Positions 43,941 to 53,069 of a DNA stretch of 53,199 nucleotides are shown in pieces (position 1 is the first letter of the stretch; every line of letters begins with the position of its first letter). Made by a program: the position numbers and the translations under genes. The notes beneath the pieces are model-generated. The model saw nothing but the letters and a program-made list of their open reading frames with translations, had not been told where the DNA came from and ran no database searches. Location: positions 1-53,199 of the forward strand of contig CAMPIM010000005.1 of NCBI GenBank assembly GCA_946886365.1, written 5' to 3'. This DNA comes from an uncultured Novosphingobium sp. GTDB taxonomy: Bacteria > Pseudomonadota > Alphaproteobacteria > Sphingomonadales > Sphingomonadaceae.

Positions 43941-44871
43941 AGCACGCATCCGGCGGGGAGGCACGGCGCGTCTGACGGGTGCGGGTGGACCTCGCGGCCG
44001 TAATGGATCGGGCCGGGGCAAGCCGGGCAAACGCCGTTCCTGGTTTGGTCGCATGCTTCATGCACTTCCAGTCAGCGAAGACACGCTGCAACGCATGGCG
44101 AGCTGGACCATCGTGGGCATCGTCGTCGCCGCCGTCGGTGGAATCGCCATGCTGCTAGGCGTGCCAGCGATGGCCGGACAGAAGGCGGCGGAGGTTGCGG
44201 CCAATGCCGGTTTCGAGGTTCAGAAGGTCGAAGTGCGCGGCGTCGAACGAATGGACGAACTGCCAGTCTATAATATCGCGCTCGGCCAGGTGGACCGCTC
44301 CATGCTGTCGCTCGACCTGCCCAAGGTCCGTGACGAAATGCTGAAGCTCGGCTGGGTCAAGGACGCGCGCATTTCGCGGCGCCTGCCGGACACGCTGGTG
44401 GTCGATATCGTGGAGCGCGATCCGGTCGCTGTGTGGCAGCATGATGGGCAGTTGCACCTGATCGACGTCCAGGGCGTCGTGCTTCAGTCGGTGTCTACGG
44501 ATGCGATGCCCGACTTGCCGCTGGTCGTCGGCCCCGATGCCAATCGCCAGACTGCGGGCCTCAACAAGCTTATGGAAAATGCGCCTGCGCTCAAGCCCAT
44601 GCTGGCCGGTGCGACCTGGGTCGGGAACCGCCGCTGGGATTTGCGTTTTCAGTCCGGCGAAACCCTTTCGCTGCCGGAAGGAGACAGGGCCTCTGCGACC
44701 GCGCTCGTCAATTTCGCGCGCATGGACGGCGTCAACCGCCTGCTGGGTCGAGGCATCGTGAAGTTCGACATGCGCGACCCGGATCGCTTCATCCTGCGTC
44801 TGCCGCAGAACCAGGTGAGCGATAAAGCCGAAGTCAATGCTCCCGCCGCGCCTCAGGGCGAGGAAGGCTGA
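43933..44871 (+). CDS. ftsQ: Cell division protein FtsQ
   Basis: 312 residues: a long basic cytoplasmic N terminus (about 1-50, Gly/Arg-rich), one membrane helix (about 58-78), then the POTRA domain (FEVQKVEVRGVERMDELPVYNI) and the FtsQ domain (ISRRLPDTLVVDIVERDPVAVWQ). It links early and late divisome proteins. Starts inside the end of ddl. Confidence 0.9.
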   Translation: MAEARIRRGGTARLTGAGGPRGRNGSGRGKPGKRRSWFGRMLHALPVSEDTLQRMASWTIVGIVVAAVGGIAMLLGVPAMAGQKAAEVAANAGFEVQKVEVRGVERMDELPVYNIALGQVDRSMLSLDLPKVRDEMLKLGWVKDARISRRLPDTLVVDIVERDPVAVWQHDGQLHLIDVQGVVLQSVSTDAMPDLPLVVGPDANRQTAGLNKLMENAPALKPMLAGATWVGNRRWDLRFQSGETLSLPEGDRASATALVNFARMDGVNRLLGRGIVKFDMRDPDRFILRLPQNQVSDKAEVNAPAAPQGEEG

Positions 44872-44876
44872 CGCGC

Positions 44877-46163
44877 ATGGCCCAGCCCAAGGTCGATAAA
44901 CTCGTCACCGCGATCGACATCGGATCGTGGAAGGTTTCCGCGCTTATTGCTGGCCGGACCGAAACGGGTGAACTCGCGATATTGGGCACGGGCCAACGGG
45001 AAAGCCGTGGCGTCCGCCGGGGCTTCATCGCCGACATGGAGCGCACCGAACTGGCAGTGCGTGAAACGGTCGAGCAGGCGGAGCGCGTCGCTGGCACCAA
45101 TATCGAGGATGTGTGGGTCAGCTTCTCTGGCGGGAGCCTCGTTAGCGACGTTGTGACGGTCGAGCGCGACATGGGCGGTTATCGCGTCGAGCAGCCCGAC
45201 ATCGACGATCTGCTTGCGACAGGCCAGCAGGGCATCGATCCCGATGGGCGGGTCGTCCTTCATGCCCAGCCCACCTGCTTCACCATCAATGGGAAGGTGC
45301 CGGTCAAGAAGCCGCTCGGCATGCATGCCGACCTGTTGGGTGTCGATATCCATGTCGTGCTGGCGGACGGCGCGCCGCTCGCCAATCTCGACCTGTGCGT
45401 GCGTGGGGCCTATCTCAACGTCAATTCGATTGTCGCTTCGCCGATCGCGACCGGCCTTGCCTGCCTTTCCGAGGAGGAAAGAGACCTGGGAGTCGCGCTG
45501 GTGGAACTGGGCGCGGGCGTGACCAATGTCTCCCTTTACGCAGGAGGCATGCTGGTTGGCTTGCACAGCATCCCGATCGGCGCCTCAGACATTACCGACG
45601 ACATCGCCTCAGCCTTTGGCATCCGCCGCAGCCAGGCCGAGCGGATCAAATGTTTCTACGGTTCGGCCATGCAGAACCGCCGGGACTTCCGCGAGATGAT
45701 TGAGATCGCGGCGCCCCACGGTGATGTCGCCGTGCCGGGGCAGAGCGCTGGCCCGAACGCGGACGGGGGCAAGATCACCCGCGCCGCGCTGGTCGCCGTC
45801 ATCTGCGAACGGCTGAACCAGTTGATGACGGAAATCAACGCGGCGCTCGCGGGCATGGGCTTCAATACGCCGACGGGGCGTCAGGTCGTGCTGACCGGGG
45901 GTGGCGCGGAAATGAAGGGCATTGCCGACTATGCGCAGGGTGCGCTGGGCCGGGCCGTCCGCATTGGCAGGCCGCGTGGATTGGCCGCGCTGCCGGAGGC
46001 GCATAGCGGGCCTGCCTTCGCGACGCTGGCCGGTCTGGCGCTTTACGGCGCATCGAACCCGGTTGATCTTAGAACGATAGCGCCTGCGCCCCAGACCGTT
46101 CATCGTATCAATGCGCCGCAATGGTGGCAGCGGATGGTGCGGGCGATGAAGACAAACTATTGA
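44877..46163 (+). CDS. ftsA: Cell division protein FtsA
   Basis: 428 residues of the actin-like family. Phosphate-binding TAIDIGSWKVSALIAG, the 1C insert domain (~85-165), LGAGVTNVSLYAGGML and VLTGGGAEMKGIADYA. The C terminus ends WWQRMVRAMKTNY, a typical amphipathic membrane-targeting helix. It tethers FtsZ to the membrane. Five bases after ftsQ. Confidence 0.95.
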   Translation: MAQPKVDKLVTAIDIGSWKVSALIAGRTETGELAILGTGQRESRGVRRGFIADMERTELAVRETVEQAERVAGTNIEDVWVSFSGGSLVSDVVTVERDMGGYRVEQPDIDDLLATGQQGIDPDGRVVLHAQPTCFTINGKVPVKKPLGMHADLLGVDIHVVLADGAPLANLDLCVRGAYLNVNSIVASPIATGLACLSEEERDLGVALVELGAGVTNVSLYAGGMLVGLHSIPIGASDITDDIASAFGIRRSQAERIKCFYGSAMQNRRDFREMIEIAAPHGDVAVPGQSAGPNADGGKITRAALVAVICERLNQLMTEINAALAGMGFNTPTGRQVVLTGGGAEMKGIADYAQGALGRAVRIGRPRGLAALPEAHSGPAFATLAGLALYGASNPVDLRTIAPAPQTVHRINAPQWWQRMVRAMKTNY

Positions 46164-46273
46164 ATAAATCTAAAGCCAGACGAACTTTGCTAGTGAAATA
46201 CGCTGTTTTCTGTTGCATTAACTTTCGATGACAGTTTCGCTCATGTCGCCGAAGCTGGAGGGAGCTAGAATTT
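46164..46273 (+). promoter_or_regulatory. AT-rich gap before ftsZ, probable ftsZ promoter and leader
   Basis: 110 bases between ftsA and ftsZ. It is much more AT-rich than its surroundings and is one of the few real gaps in the tightly packed dcw cluster. AGGGAG (46259-46264) is a strong ribosome site for ftsZ. A TTAACTTTCGATGAC stretch near 46218 looks like half of a CtrA-type TTAA box. No clear -35/-10 pair was identified. An internal ftsZ promoter here is inferred, not proven. Confidence 0.45.
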
Positions 46274-47734
46274 ATGAGCATTGAGATCAGCCCACCGCAT
46301 GTGGACGAGTTGAAGCCTCGCATCGCGGTGATCGGCGTAGGCGGCGCGGGCGGCAACGCCATCGCGAACATGATCGCCGCGTCGGTTGAGGGCGTGGATT
46401 TCATCGTCGCCAACACCGACGCGCAGGCGCTGAACGCCTCGCCCGCCGAGCGCCGCATTCAGCTTGGCCCGCAGATCACCGAGGGTCTGGGCGCAGGTTC
46501 GCGTCCGGAAATCGGCAAAGCGGCGGCTGAGGAAACCATTGTCTCGGTCGAAGAGGCGCTGAACGGCGCGCATATGTGCTTTATCGCCGCTGGCATGGGC
46601 GGCGGCACCGGAACCGGCGCTGCGCCCGTCATCGCCAAGGCGGCGCGCGACAAGGGCATCCTGACCGTCGGCGTGGTGACCAAGCCCTTCACCTTCGAGG
46701 GCAATCGCCGCATGAAGTCGGCTGAGAGCGGCATCGAGGAACTGCAAAAGCATGTCGATACCCTCATCGTCATCCCGAACCAGAACCTGTTCTTGATCGC
46801 GAACCCGAACACCACCTTCAAGGAAGCCTTCCAGATGGCTGACGAGGTGTTGCAGCAGGGCGTTCGTGGCATCACCGACCTCATGGTCATGCCGGGCCTC
46901 ATCAACCTCGACTTTGCCGACGTCCGTTCGGTGATGGGCGAGATGGGCAAGGCGATGATGGGTACTGGCGAAGCCGAAGGCGACGGCCGTGCACTTCAGG
47001 CGGCGGAAAAGGCGATCGCCAACCCGCTACTCGACGGCGTGTCGATGCGCGGCGCGAAGGGCGTCATTGTTTCCATCGTGGGTGGCGACGACATGCGCCT
47101 GATGGAAGTCGACGAAGCCGCCAACCACATTCGCGAACTGGTTGATCCGGATGCGAACATCATCTGGGGTTCGGCCTTCAATGACGGCCTCAACGGCAAG
47201 ATCCGCGTTTCGGTGGTCGCCACCGGCATCGACAGCGAAGCGACTGGCGGCGCCGCGCCGCTGACCCAGCCGTTCAGCTTCGCCAGCCGCCCGGCTGTCG
47301 CCGTTCCTGCCGCAGCATCGCGTCCGGCTCCGCAGCCTGCTCCGGCTTCAGCCCCCGAAGCCGAACCCGAAACGCTCGAACTCGATGTGCCTGCCGCGCC
47401 CGAGCCCGCGCCGATTACGCCCCCGGTCGAGGAACGGGCCGCAGTAGCGCCCCGGCCCACCCCGGCGGCTGCCTCGGCGCGTCCTGCTGCCGTGTTTTCG
47501 GATGAGGACCCGACGCAGGATGAACTGCTGCTCGGCGCAGAGGAAGTTGAAGCACAGCATGCACCGGCTCCCGCTCCCGCGCCTCAGGCTGCGCCGCGCG
47601 CCGCTTCTGGCGGAACCCTCTTCGAACGTATGGCTGGTCTCACGCGAGGGTCCGACAAGAATGCCGGACTGAGCGACGATGCCGGATCGACGCCCGACAT
47701 TCCGCGGTTCCTCAACCGTCAAAGCAATCAATAA
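46274..47734 (+). CDS. ftsZ: Cell division protein FtsZ
   Basis: 486 residues. The tubulin-like GTPase domain has the G-box GGGTGTG at 109-115 and the T7-type loop [13 protein letters not shown] near 210. A long Pro/Ala-rich disordered linker (about 335-440) follows, and the conserved C-terminal peptide DIPRFLNRQ ends the protein (475-483), which binds FtsA. It polymerises into the Z-ring. It ends at a hairpin with a T-rich tail. Confidence 0.97.
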   Translation: MSIEISPPHVDELKPRIAVIGVGGAGGNAIANMIAASVEGVDFIVANTDAQALNASPAERRIQLGPQITEGLGAGSRPEIGKAAAEETIVSVEEALNGAHMCFIAAGMGGGTGTGAAPVIAKAARDKGILTVGVVTKPFTFEGNRRMKSAESGIEELQKHVDTLIVIPNQNLFLIANPNTTFKEAFQMADEVLQQGVRGITDLMVMPGLINLDFADVRSVMGEMGKAMMGTGEAEGDGRALQAAEKAIANPLLDGVSMRGAKGVIVSIVGGDDMRLMEVDEAANHIRELVDPDANIIWGSAFNDGLNGKIRVSVVATGIDSEATGGAAPLTQPFSFASRPAVAVPAAASRPAPQPAPASAPEAEPETLELDVPAAPEPAPITPPVEERAAVAPRPTPAAASARPAAVFSDEDPTQDELLLGAEEVEAQHAPAPAPAPQAAPRAASGGTLFERMAGLTRGSDKNAGLSDDAGSTPDIPRFLNRQSNQ

Positions 47735-47765
47735 GACGGCGATCCACAGGCTGTCTTATGTTTTG

Positions 47766-47810
47766 AAGCGCGCCATCGGCTGCATCGGGCGGTCGGGCGC
47801 GCTTTATCTT
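47766..47810 (+). terminator. Terminator after ftsZ
   Basis: AAGCGCGCC (47766-47774) pairs with GGCGCGCTT (47796-47804), perfect 9-bp stem, then TATCTTT. It lies 32 bases after the ftsZ stop and most likely ends the dcw transcript. Confidence 0.7.
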
Positions 47811-47854
47811 TCGGTAAATTTCCCATCCACGCATCGATCCGGTAAAGGGCTAGT

Positions 47855-49528
47855 GTGAAACGCTCAGCTTTATGGATCCTTGGCGGCCTGCTCCTTACGG
47901 GAACCGCCCAGGCACAGCCCGCTCAGATTCAGTCGATCAGGCCGTCAGGCGCTGAAAATCTCAGCCGGAATCTGTCTCGCCTCGCATCCAATCCGCGCGA
48001 CGTCGAGGCGCTGGTCGGAGCGGGTGAGGCTGCGATCGAGATGGATGACATGCGGGCGGCGGCTGGCTTCTTCTCGCGTGCCGATGCGATCCAGCCGAAT
48101 AATGGGCGAGTGAAGGCCGGGCTTGGCCGGGTCGCGCTCAAGGCGCAAAATCCTGCCGAGGCCTTGCGCTTGTTCGATCAGGCTACCCGTCTCGGCTACG
48201 GCGAGGCAACGCTGTTGGCGGACCGTGGCCTTGCGCGGGACATGACCGGAGATCAGGCCGGTGCGCAGCGGGATTATCAAGCGGCCCTCAAGCGCGCGCC
48301 GGATGATGCCGAACTAACCTATCGCTATGCCGCGTCGCTGGGGATTTCGGGTCAGGTCGATGCGGCCGAAAAGGCGCTCCAGCCCCTCCTGTACAAGAGT
48401 GATCGCGCCGCTTGGCGATACCGCGCGTTCATTCTGGCGATGAACAACAAGCAGGCCGAGGCGCGAAAGATCGCCAGCCAAACCTTGCCCGCGCAACTTG
48501 CCGCAGCCTTGGCGCCCTATATGGAGAAAATGCCCTATCTCACCCCGGCGCAGAAAGCGGCGGCGGTGCATTTCGGTCACTTCCCGACCAATGTGGGGAC
48601 GTCGCTGGCGGCTGCGACGCCCAGGCCTTCAGCGCCGACGGTGGCCTCGGCTCCAGTTCAGGCGGCATCTCCGGCCCCCGCGCAGCCCGCCATTCCGGCG
48701 GCGCGCGCGCAACTGCCACAGCCAAGCCGACCTTCGCCAGCGCCCACGCCAACGCCGCCCGCTCGTCCAGTTCTCGCCAGCCCCGCGCCCTCTACGTTCG
48801 CGCAGACGTCGACTGAAACGCGCCCTGCACAGGTACAGGGGCCGCCCGCTTCAATTCAGGATCCCGCCCCGGGCCCGGCCGCTTCGCTACCCGCGTCTCA
48901 CGGCCAGCCCAGCGCCCCAGCACCAGCAGCTGTTCCAGCGTCGCAGCAGCCCGCTGCCGCTCCCATCCAGCGCCAGCAGCCCGATCCGCAAGCGACCCGG
49001 ACATTGGCCGACATCATACACGCCATCGACGTCCCCGAATCCGAACGCCAGCCGAGCGTAGCCGCTGTCGACCTGTCCGAGATCGAAGCGCTTCAGGCCG
49101 CCCGCCGCGCGGAACGGCAGGCAGCCGCCGACAAGGCGAAGAAGGCAGCCGTCACGGCAAAGGAAAAGGCCGACGCAGCAGCCAAGGCCAAAGCGAAAGC
49201 CGAAGCTGACGCCAAGGCTAAGAAAGCCGCCGAGGAAAAGGCGCGGCTCGCCGCCAATCCATCGCGCAACTGGGTGCAGATCGGCACGGGTGCCAATCGC
49301 AACGCACTGGGCTTCACGCTCAAGGCTCTTCGCCGGAAATATGACGCTGTTGCGCCGCAGGACGGCTGGGTCGCCAGCTGGGGCCGTACCAACCGCCTGC
49401 TGATCGGTCCCTTCGCCAGCTTCACGCGCGCCAAGACGGTGGAAGCGAAGCTGAAGTCCGCCGGTGCCGATGCCTTCGCCTGGCAAAGCGACGCGGGCGA
49501 GGTGGTCGAACGGCTGGGAGGCAAGTAG
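47855..49528 (+). CDS. TPR and SPOR domain secreted protein
   Basis: 557 residues from GTG 47855. Sec signal peptide (cleaved after about residue 20, AQA), then TPR-like helical repeats (about 25-220, [20 protein letters not shown] and related), a very Pro/Ala/Gln-rich linker (about 245-385), an Ala/Lys coiled region, and a C-terminal SPOR domain from about [13 protein letters not shown] plus septal glycan binding right after ftsZ suggests a division-site periplasmic scaffold. It has its own probable promoter after the ftsZ terminator. Exact function unknown. Confidence 0.83.
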   Translation: MKRSALWILGGLLLTGTAQAQPAQIQSIRPSGAENLSRNLSRLASNPRDVEALVGAGEAAIEMDDMRAAAGFFSRADAIQPNNGRVKAGLGRVALKAQNPAEALRLFDQATRLGYGEATLLADRGLARDMTGDQAGAQRDYQAALKRAPDDAELTYRYAASLGISGQVDAAEKALQPLLYKSDRAAWRYRAFILAMNNKQAEARKIASQTLPAQLAAALAPYMEKMPYLTPAQKAAAVHFGHFPTNVGTSLAAATPRPSAPTVASAPVQAASPAPAQPAIPAARAQLPQPSRPSPAPTPTPPARPVLASPAPSTFAQTSTETRPAQVQGPPASIQDPAPGPAASLPASHGQPSAPAPAAVPASQQPAAAPIQRQQPDPQATRTLADIIHAIDVPESERQPSVAAVDLSEIEALQAARRAERQAAADKAKKAAVTAKEKADAAAKAKAKAEADAKAKKAAEEKARLAANPSRNWVQIGTGANRNALGFTLKALRRKYDAVAPQDGWVASWGRTNRLLIGPFASFTRAKTVEAKLKSAGADAFAWQSDAGEVVERLGGK

Positions 49529-49538
49529 GGGCGTCCAG

Positions 49539-50696
49539 ATGACGACGCTCGCCCCCTACGCCTCGCACCCGGCCCGAAGCCGTGGCCGCCTGCATCCTGA
49601 AGCGGGAGGCGAGACGCGTGGTCCCCGCGACATCTTTCAGCGCGACCGCGATCGCATCATCCATTCCATCGCCTTCCGCAGGTTGCGACACAAGACGCAG
49701 GTGTTCGTGTCCCCCGATGGCGATCATTTCCGCGTCCGCCTGACCCACAGTCTGGAGGTGGCGCAGATCGGCCGCACCACGGCACGCACCCTGGGCCTGA
49801 ATGAAGATCTGACCGAGGCGCTGTGCCTTGCCCATGATATCGGTCATCCGCCCTTCGGCCATGCGGGCGAAGACGCGCTGGAAGCGGCGCTGGATGATCA
49901 TGGCGGCTTCGATCACAACGCGCACACCCTGCGCACGCTCATGCTGCTCGAATCGCCTTATCCCTGTTTCCAGGGGCTTAATCTCAGTTGGGAGATGCTG
50001 GAGGGCCTTGCCAAGCATAATGGCCCCGTCGATCATCCCGGCTGGGCGATGCGTGAAGTCGATGCGCTCTTTCCGCTGGAGCTATCCTCTCATGCCTCTC
50101 TGGAGGCGCAGCTGGCGGCCATCGCCGACGATATCGCTTATGACAATCACGACATTGATGATGGCCTGCGCGCTGGCCTGCTGACGCTGGATCAGCTGCT
50201 TGCCGTGCCCGTCGTCAAACATTGCTGGGACCGGGTGCGCGCCCGCTATCCGGACATCCCGCAGGATCGCCTGCTTCGCGAACTGGTGCGGGAACAGATC
50301 GGCCTTATGGCGAACGATCTCATCGCTTCCACCCGGCGGAACATCGCCGAGGCCCGCGTCGAAACGGTCGAGGATGTGCGAGCGGCCGGACGCCCTCTGG
50401 TCTGCTTCTCGCCTGAACTCGCGGCGCAGGAACGGGACCTGAAGCGCTTCATGTACGCGTCGCTCTATCACCATCCATCGCAACTCGCCGCCGCGAACCG
50501 TGCGCGGATCATCGTGCGCGACCTGTTCCGGGCCTATCAGCAGCAACCGGAACTCATGCCATCCGAATGGCAGGACGATCGCCTGCTGAATGAGCCGGGT
50601 CGCAGCAGGCATATCGGCGACTTCATCGCGGGCATGACCGATCGCTATGCGGAAAAGCGCCATGCGGAAATCTTCGGAGAGATGGCTCTCGCCTGA
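49539..50696 (+). CDS. dgt: Deoxyguanosinetriphosphate triphosphohydrolase-like protein
   Basis: 385 residues from ATG 49539, ten bases after the previous stop; the upstream in-frame extension overlaps that gene. An HD-domain phosphohydrolase with metal ligands H70 (RLTHSLEV) and H99-D100 ([12 protein letters not shown]), and the N-terminal [14 protein letters not shown] and [12 protein letters not shown] segments. It should hydrolyse dNTPs to nucleosides and triphosphate, keeping pools in balance. Confidence 0.9.
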   Translation: MTTLAPYASHPARSRGRLHPEAGGETRGPRDIFQRDRDRIIHSIAFRRLRHKTQVFVSPDGDHFRVRLTHSLEVAQIGRTTARTLGLNEDLTEALCLAHDIGHPPFGHAGEDALEAALDDHGGFDHNAHTLRTLMLLESPYPCFQGLNLSWEMLEGLAKHNGPVDHPGWAMREVDALFPLELSSHASLEAQLAAIADDIAYDNHDIDDGLRAGLLTLDQLLAVPVVKHCWDRVRARYPDIPQDRLLRELVREQIGLMANDLIASTRRNIAEARVETVEDVRAAGRPLVCFSPELAAQERDLKRFMYASLYHHPSQLAAANRARIIVRDLFRAYQQQPELMPSEWQDDRLLNEPGRSRHIGDFIAGMTDRYAEKRHAEIFGEMALA

Positions 50697-50742
50697 AGCG
50701 ACGGTTGCGCTGGCCCTGAACGCGTCCTAGCCTTCGCCCAGC

Positions 50743-51036
50743 ATGGCCCTTCACCCACAAATCGCCGCGCTCGCCGCCGGGTTGGAAGACCTTGCCGCAT
50801 TCCTGCGCAGCCGGGGCGATCGCAAATGGTCGGGCCGGGTGGAGTTGTGCGCCCATCTCGTGGCTGATTCCAACTTCACGGGGATCGAGCATTTCCTGCG
50901 CCTGTTCGAGGGCGAAGACAGTCTTGGCCAGCTGATTCTGGGTGATCCTGCGGCGGATGCCCGGCTGGATGAACTGCGCAAGATGACGCGCAACCTTGCC
51001 GATCGGTTGGTGAGGGAAGAACGGGCAGCCGATTGA
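50743..51036 (+). CDS. Small conserved hypothetical protein
   Basis: 97 residues, mostly helical, without signal or membrane segments. It contains a central segment NFTGIEHFLRLFEGEDSLGQLIL, reminiscent of DUF6966-type small proteins, but this is only by eye. A ribosome site is not obvious. It lies between dgt and the glycine riboswitch. Function unknown. Confidence 0.6.
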   Translation: MALHPQIAALAAGLEDLAAFLRSRGDRKWSGRVELCAHLVADSNFTGIEHFLRLFEGEDSLGQLILGDPAADARLDELRKMTRNLADRLVREERAAD

Positions 51037-51109
51037 GCAATTGACGGCGCCTCCCATTTCCCGCAATGCGAGAGGGTCACCGGTGCCCGATAGATTCGGG
51101 TCCGGACAT

Positions 51110-51310
51110 GATGCGGGAGAGCATGGGAAGCCTTTCAGGCCACCCCGTCGCCGAAGGAGCAACCGCCCCGGAATCTCTCAGGCCAAAGGACCGCATCATG
51201 GGCAGGCACTCTGGAAAGCGGACGGGTCATTCCGTCCCACCGAAGGGGTAAGCCATCCGGTCGCTGGACCGGTGGTCAAAGCTCTCAGGTTCCGTGACAG
51301 AGGGGGTGGC
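51110..51310 (+). promoter_or_regulatory. Tandem glycine riboswitch upstream of gcvT
   Basis: Two glycine aptamers in tandem. Aptamer 1 (about 51110-51197) is closed by GATGCGG/CCGCATC and has GCCGAAGGAGCAACCGCC and CTCTCAGGCCAAAGGACCGC. Aptamer 2 (about 51201-51310) has ACCGAAGGGGTAAGCC and CTCTCAGGTTCCGTGACAGA. GAAGG-A/G-G and CTCTCAGG are the hallmarks of the class. A hairpin CCGGA/TCCGG within 51316-51334, flanked by AGAC/GTCT, may be the expression platform. The riboswitch normally turns on glycine cleavage when glycine is high. Confidence 0.95.
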
Positions 51311-51378
51311 AGACGCCCGGATTCCGACTCCGGATCATTAGTCTGTCGCCATGACCCTTGCCACGAAAGGCCGCTCTC

Positions 51379-52530
51379 ATGTCCGGCAATGACGACATCG
51401 CCCATATCGAAGAAGAATTGCCGCTGCAGGACTTGCCGCTCGACGCCTGGCATCGTGCCAAGGGCGCGCGCATGGTCGGCTTTGCGGGCTACCACATGCC
51501 CATCCAATATGAAGGCATCATGGCCGAACATGCCTGGACCCGCGAGCATGCCGGGCTGTTCGATGTCAGCCATATGGGTCAGCTCACCTTTTCCGGTGAA
51601 GGCGTTGACGAGGCGCTGGAGCATTTGCTGCCGAGCGACATCAAGGGGCTGAAGCCCTTTCGCCAGCGTTACTCGATGCTGCTTGATCAAGAGGGCGGCA
51701 TCCTCGACGACCTCATGGTCTCGCGCCTTGGTGCGGGGGCGTTTGACGGCGCGGACATCTATATGGTCGTCAATGGCGCGACCAAATATGACGATATGGG
51801 CTGGATGATCGAACATCTGCCTGATGAGGTCGTCATGAACCATATGGACGAGCAGGCGCTGCTCGCCCTGCAGGGTCCTGAAGCGGGCGAGGCGCTGGCC
51901 AGTCTGATCCCTGACACCGCCGACCTCATTTTCATGCAGTCGGGCCTTTTCACCTGGCGGGGCGTTCCGCTGTGGGTCAGCCGTTCCGGTTATACCGGCG
52001 AAGACGGGTTCGAAATCAGCATATCCGCCGCCGACGTTGCGCTGCTGGCCGATGCGCTATGCGCCTTGCCCCAGGTAAAGCCGATCGGGCTGGGCGCGCG
52101 CGATTCGCTTCGGCTTGAAGCGGGGCTTCCTCTTTACGGCCACGACCTGACGCCCGCTGTCAGCACCATCGGCGCGGATCTTGGCTTTGCCATTCAGAAG
52201 CGCCGTCGTGAGGAGGGCGGCTTCATCGGTCATGCGCGAGTCATGAAGGAACTGGCCGACGGGCCGGGGGCCAAGCGCGTGGGCCTGAAGATCGAAGGCC
52301 GCCTGCCCGCCCGCGAAGGGGCGCCCATCTTCGCCGATGGTATCAAGGTGGGAGAGGTGACATCGGGCGGCTTTGCGCCAACCGTGGGCGCTCCCATCGC
52401 CATGGGCTGGGTCAGCTTGCCGCACAGCGCCATCGACACCGCGCTGGAAATCGAAGTGCGCGGCAAGCGCATCGCCGCCACCGTCGCGCCCATGCCGTTC
52501 GTGCCGCATCGTTACCGCCGCAAGGCCTGA
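51379..52530 (+). CDS. gcvT: Aminomethyltransferase, glycine cleavage T protein
   Basis: 383 residues from ATG 51379; GAAAGG lies about ten bases upstream, whereas the TTG 21 bases before lacks a site. Motifs: MVGFAGYHMPIQY, GLFDVSHMGQL, GAVRDSLRLEAG-like GARDSLRLEAGLPLYGHDL, and SRSGYTGEDGFEI. It takes the aminomethyl group from lipoylated GcvH, yielding methylene-THF and ammonia. It is under the riboswitch and followed 60 bases later by gcvH. Confidence 0.95.
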   Translation: MSGNDDIAHIEEELPLQDLPLDAWHRAKGARMVGFAGYHMPIQYEGIMAEHAWTREHAGLFDVSHMGQLTFSGEGVDEALEHLLPSDIKGLKPFRQRYSMLLDQEGGILDDLMVSRLGAGAFDGADIYMVVNGATKYDDMGWMIEHLPDEVVMNHMDEQALLALQGPEAGEALASLIPDTADLIFMQSGLFTWRGVPLWVSRSGYTGEDGFEISISAADVALLADALCALPQVKPIGLGARDSLRLEAGLPLYGHDLTPAVSTIGADLGFAIQKRRREEGGFIGHARVMKELADGPGAKRVGLKIEGRLPAREGAPIFADGIKVGEVTSGGFAPTVGAPIAMGWVSLPHSAIDTALEIEVRGKRIAATVAPMPFVPHRYRRKA

Positions 52531-52590
52531 ATTTCCTGGTTTTTTGTTGGTCGTGATTTTCAACTAAATCACTCCGAGGGGAGCAGTAAA

Positions 52591-52962
52591 ATGAGCCGTT
52601 ATTTCACCGACGAACATGAATGGATCGACGTAGAGGGCGAGATCGCCACTGTCGGCATCACCGATTATGCGCAGGAGCAGTTGGGCGACATCGTGTTCGT
52701 CGAACTGCCTGCCGAAGGCGCAACTTTCGAAAAGGGCGACGATGCCGCTGTCGTGGAATCCGTCAAGGCGGCTTCGGACGTCTATGCGCCGATTTCCGGC
52801 GAGGTCGTCGAAGCAAATGGCGCGCTGGAGGAAGAGCCCGCCCTTGTGAATAGCGATGCCGAAGAGGATGGCTGGTTCTTCAAGCTGCGCATCGCCGACG
52901 CCAGCGAACTGGAAGGCCTGATGAACGAAGCCGCCTACAAGAAGTTCGTGGCCTCGCTTTAA
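52591..52962 (+). CDS. gcvH: Glycine cleavage system H protein
   Basis: 123 residues. The lipoyl lysine is K59 in [16 protein letters not shown], with the typical HEWIDVEG start and DIVFVELP segment. It carries the aminomethyl group between GcvP and GcvT. AGGGGAG precedes the ATG. gcvP genes would be expected next, but the window ends. Confidence 0.96.
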   Translation: MSRYFTDEHEWIDVEGEIATVGITDYAQEQLGDIVFVELPAEGATFEKGDDAAVVESVKAASDVYAPISGEVVEANGALEEEPALVNSDAEEDGWFFKLRIADASELEGLMNEAAYKKFVASL

Positions 52963-52969
52963 AATTAAG

Positions 52970-53069
52970 CCCCTCCCTTTCAAGGGAGGGGGAAGGGGTG
53001 GGTCGCGACCGAAGGGAGCGTCCGCCCTCACGTCACGGAGCAGCGCTCGCTGCGCTCGCGACCCACCCC
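52970..53069. repeat. Nested palindromic repeats after gcvH
   Basis: CCCCTCCCTT (52970-52979) pairs with AAGGGAGGGG (52982-52991). Beyond it, GGGGTGGGTCGCGA (52995-53008) pairs perfectly with TCGCGACCCACCCC (53056-53069), forming a 14-bp stem. Such CCCTCCC...GGGTGGGTCGC elements are dispersed repeats; this one may also end gcvH transcripts, without a T-tract. Confidence 0.65.

Noticed and set aside
51080..51105. CCCGA/TCGGG hairpin just before the glycine aptamers
   Set aside because: Too short and outside the aptamer core; no T-tract, so not called a terminator or attenuator.
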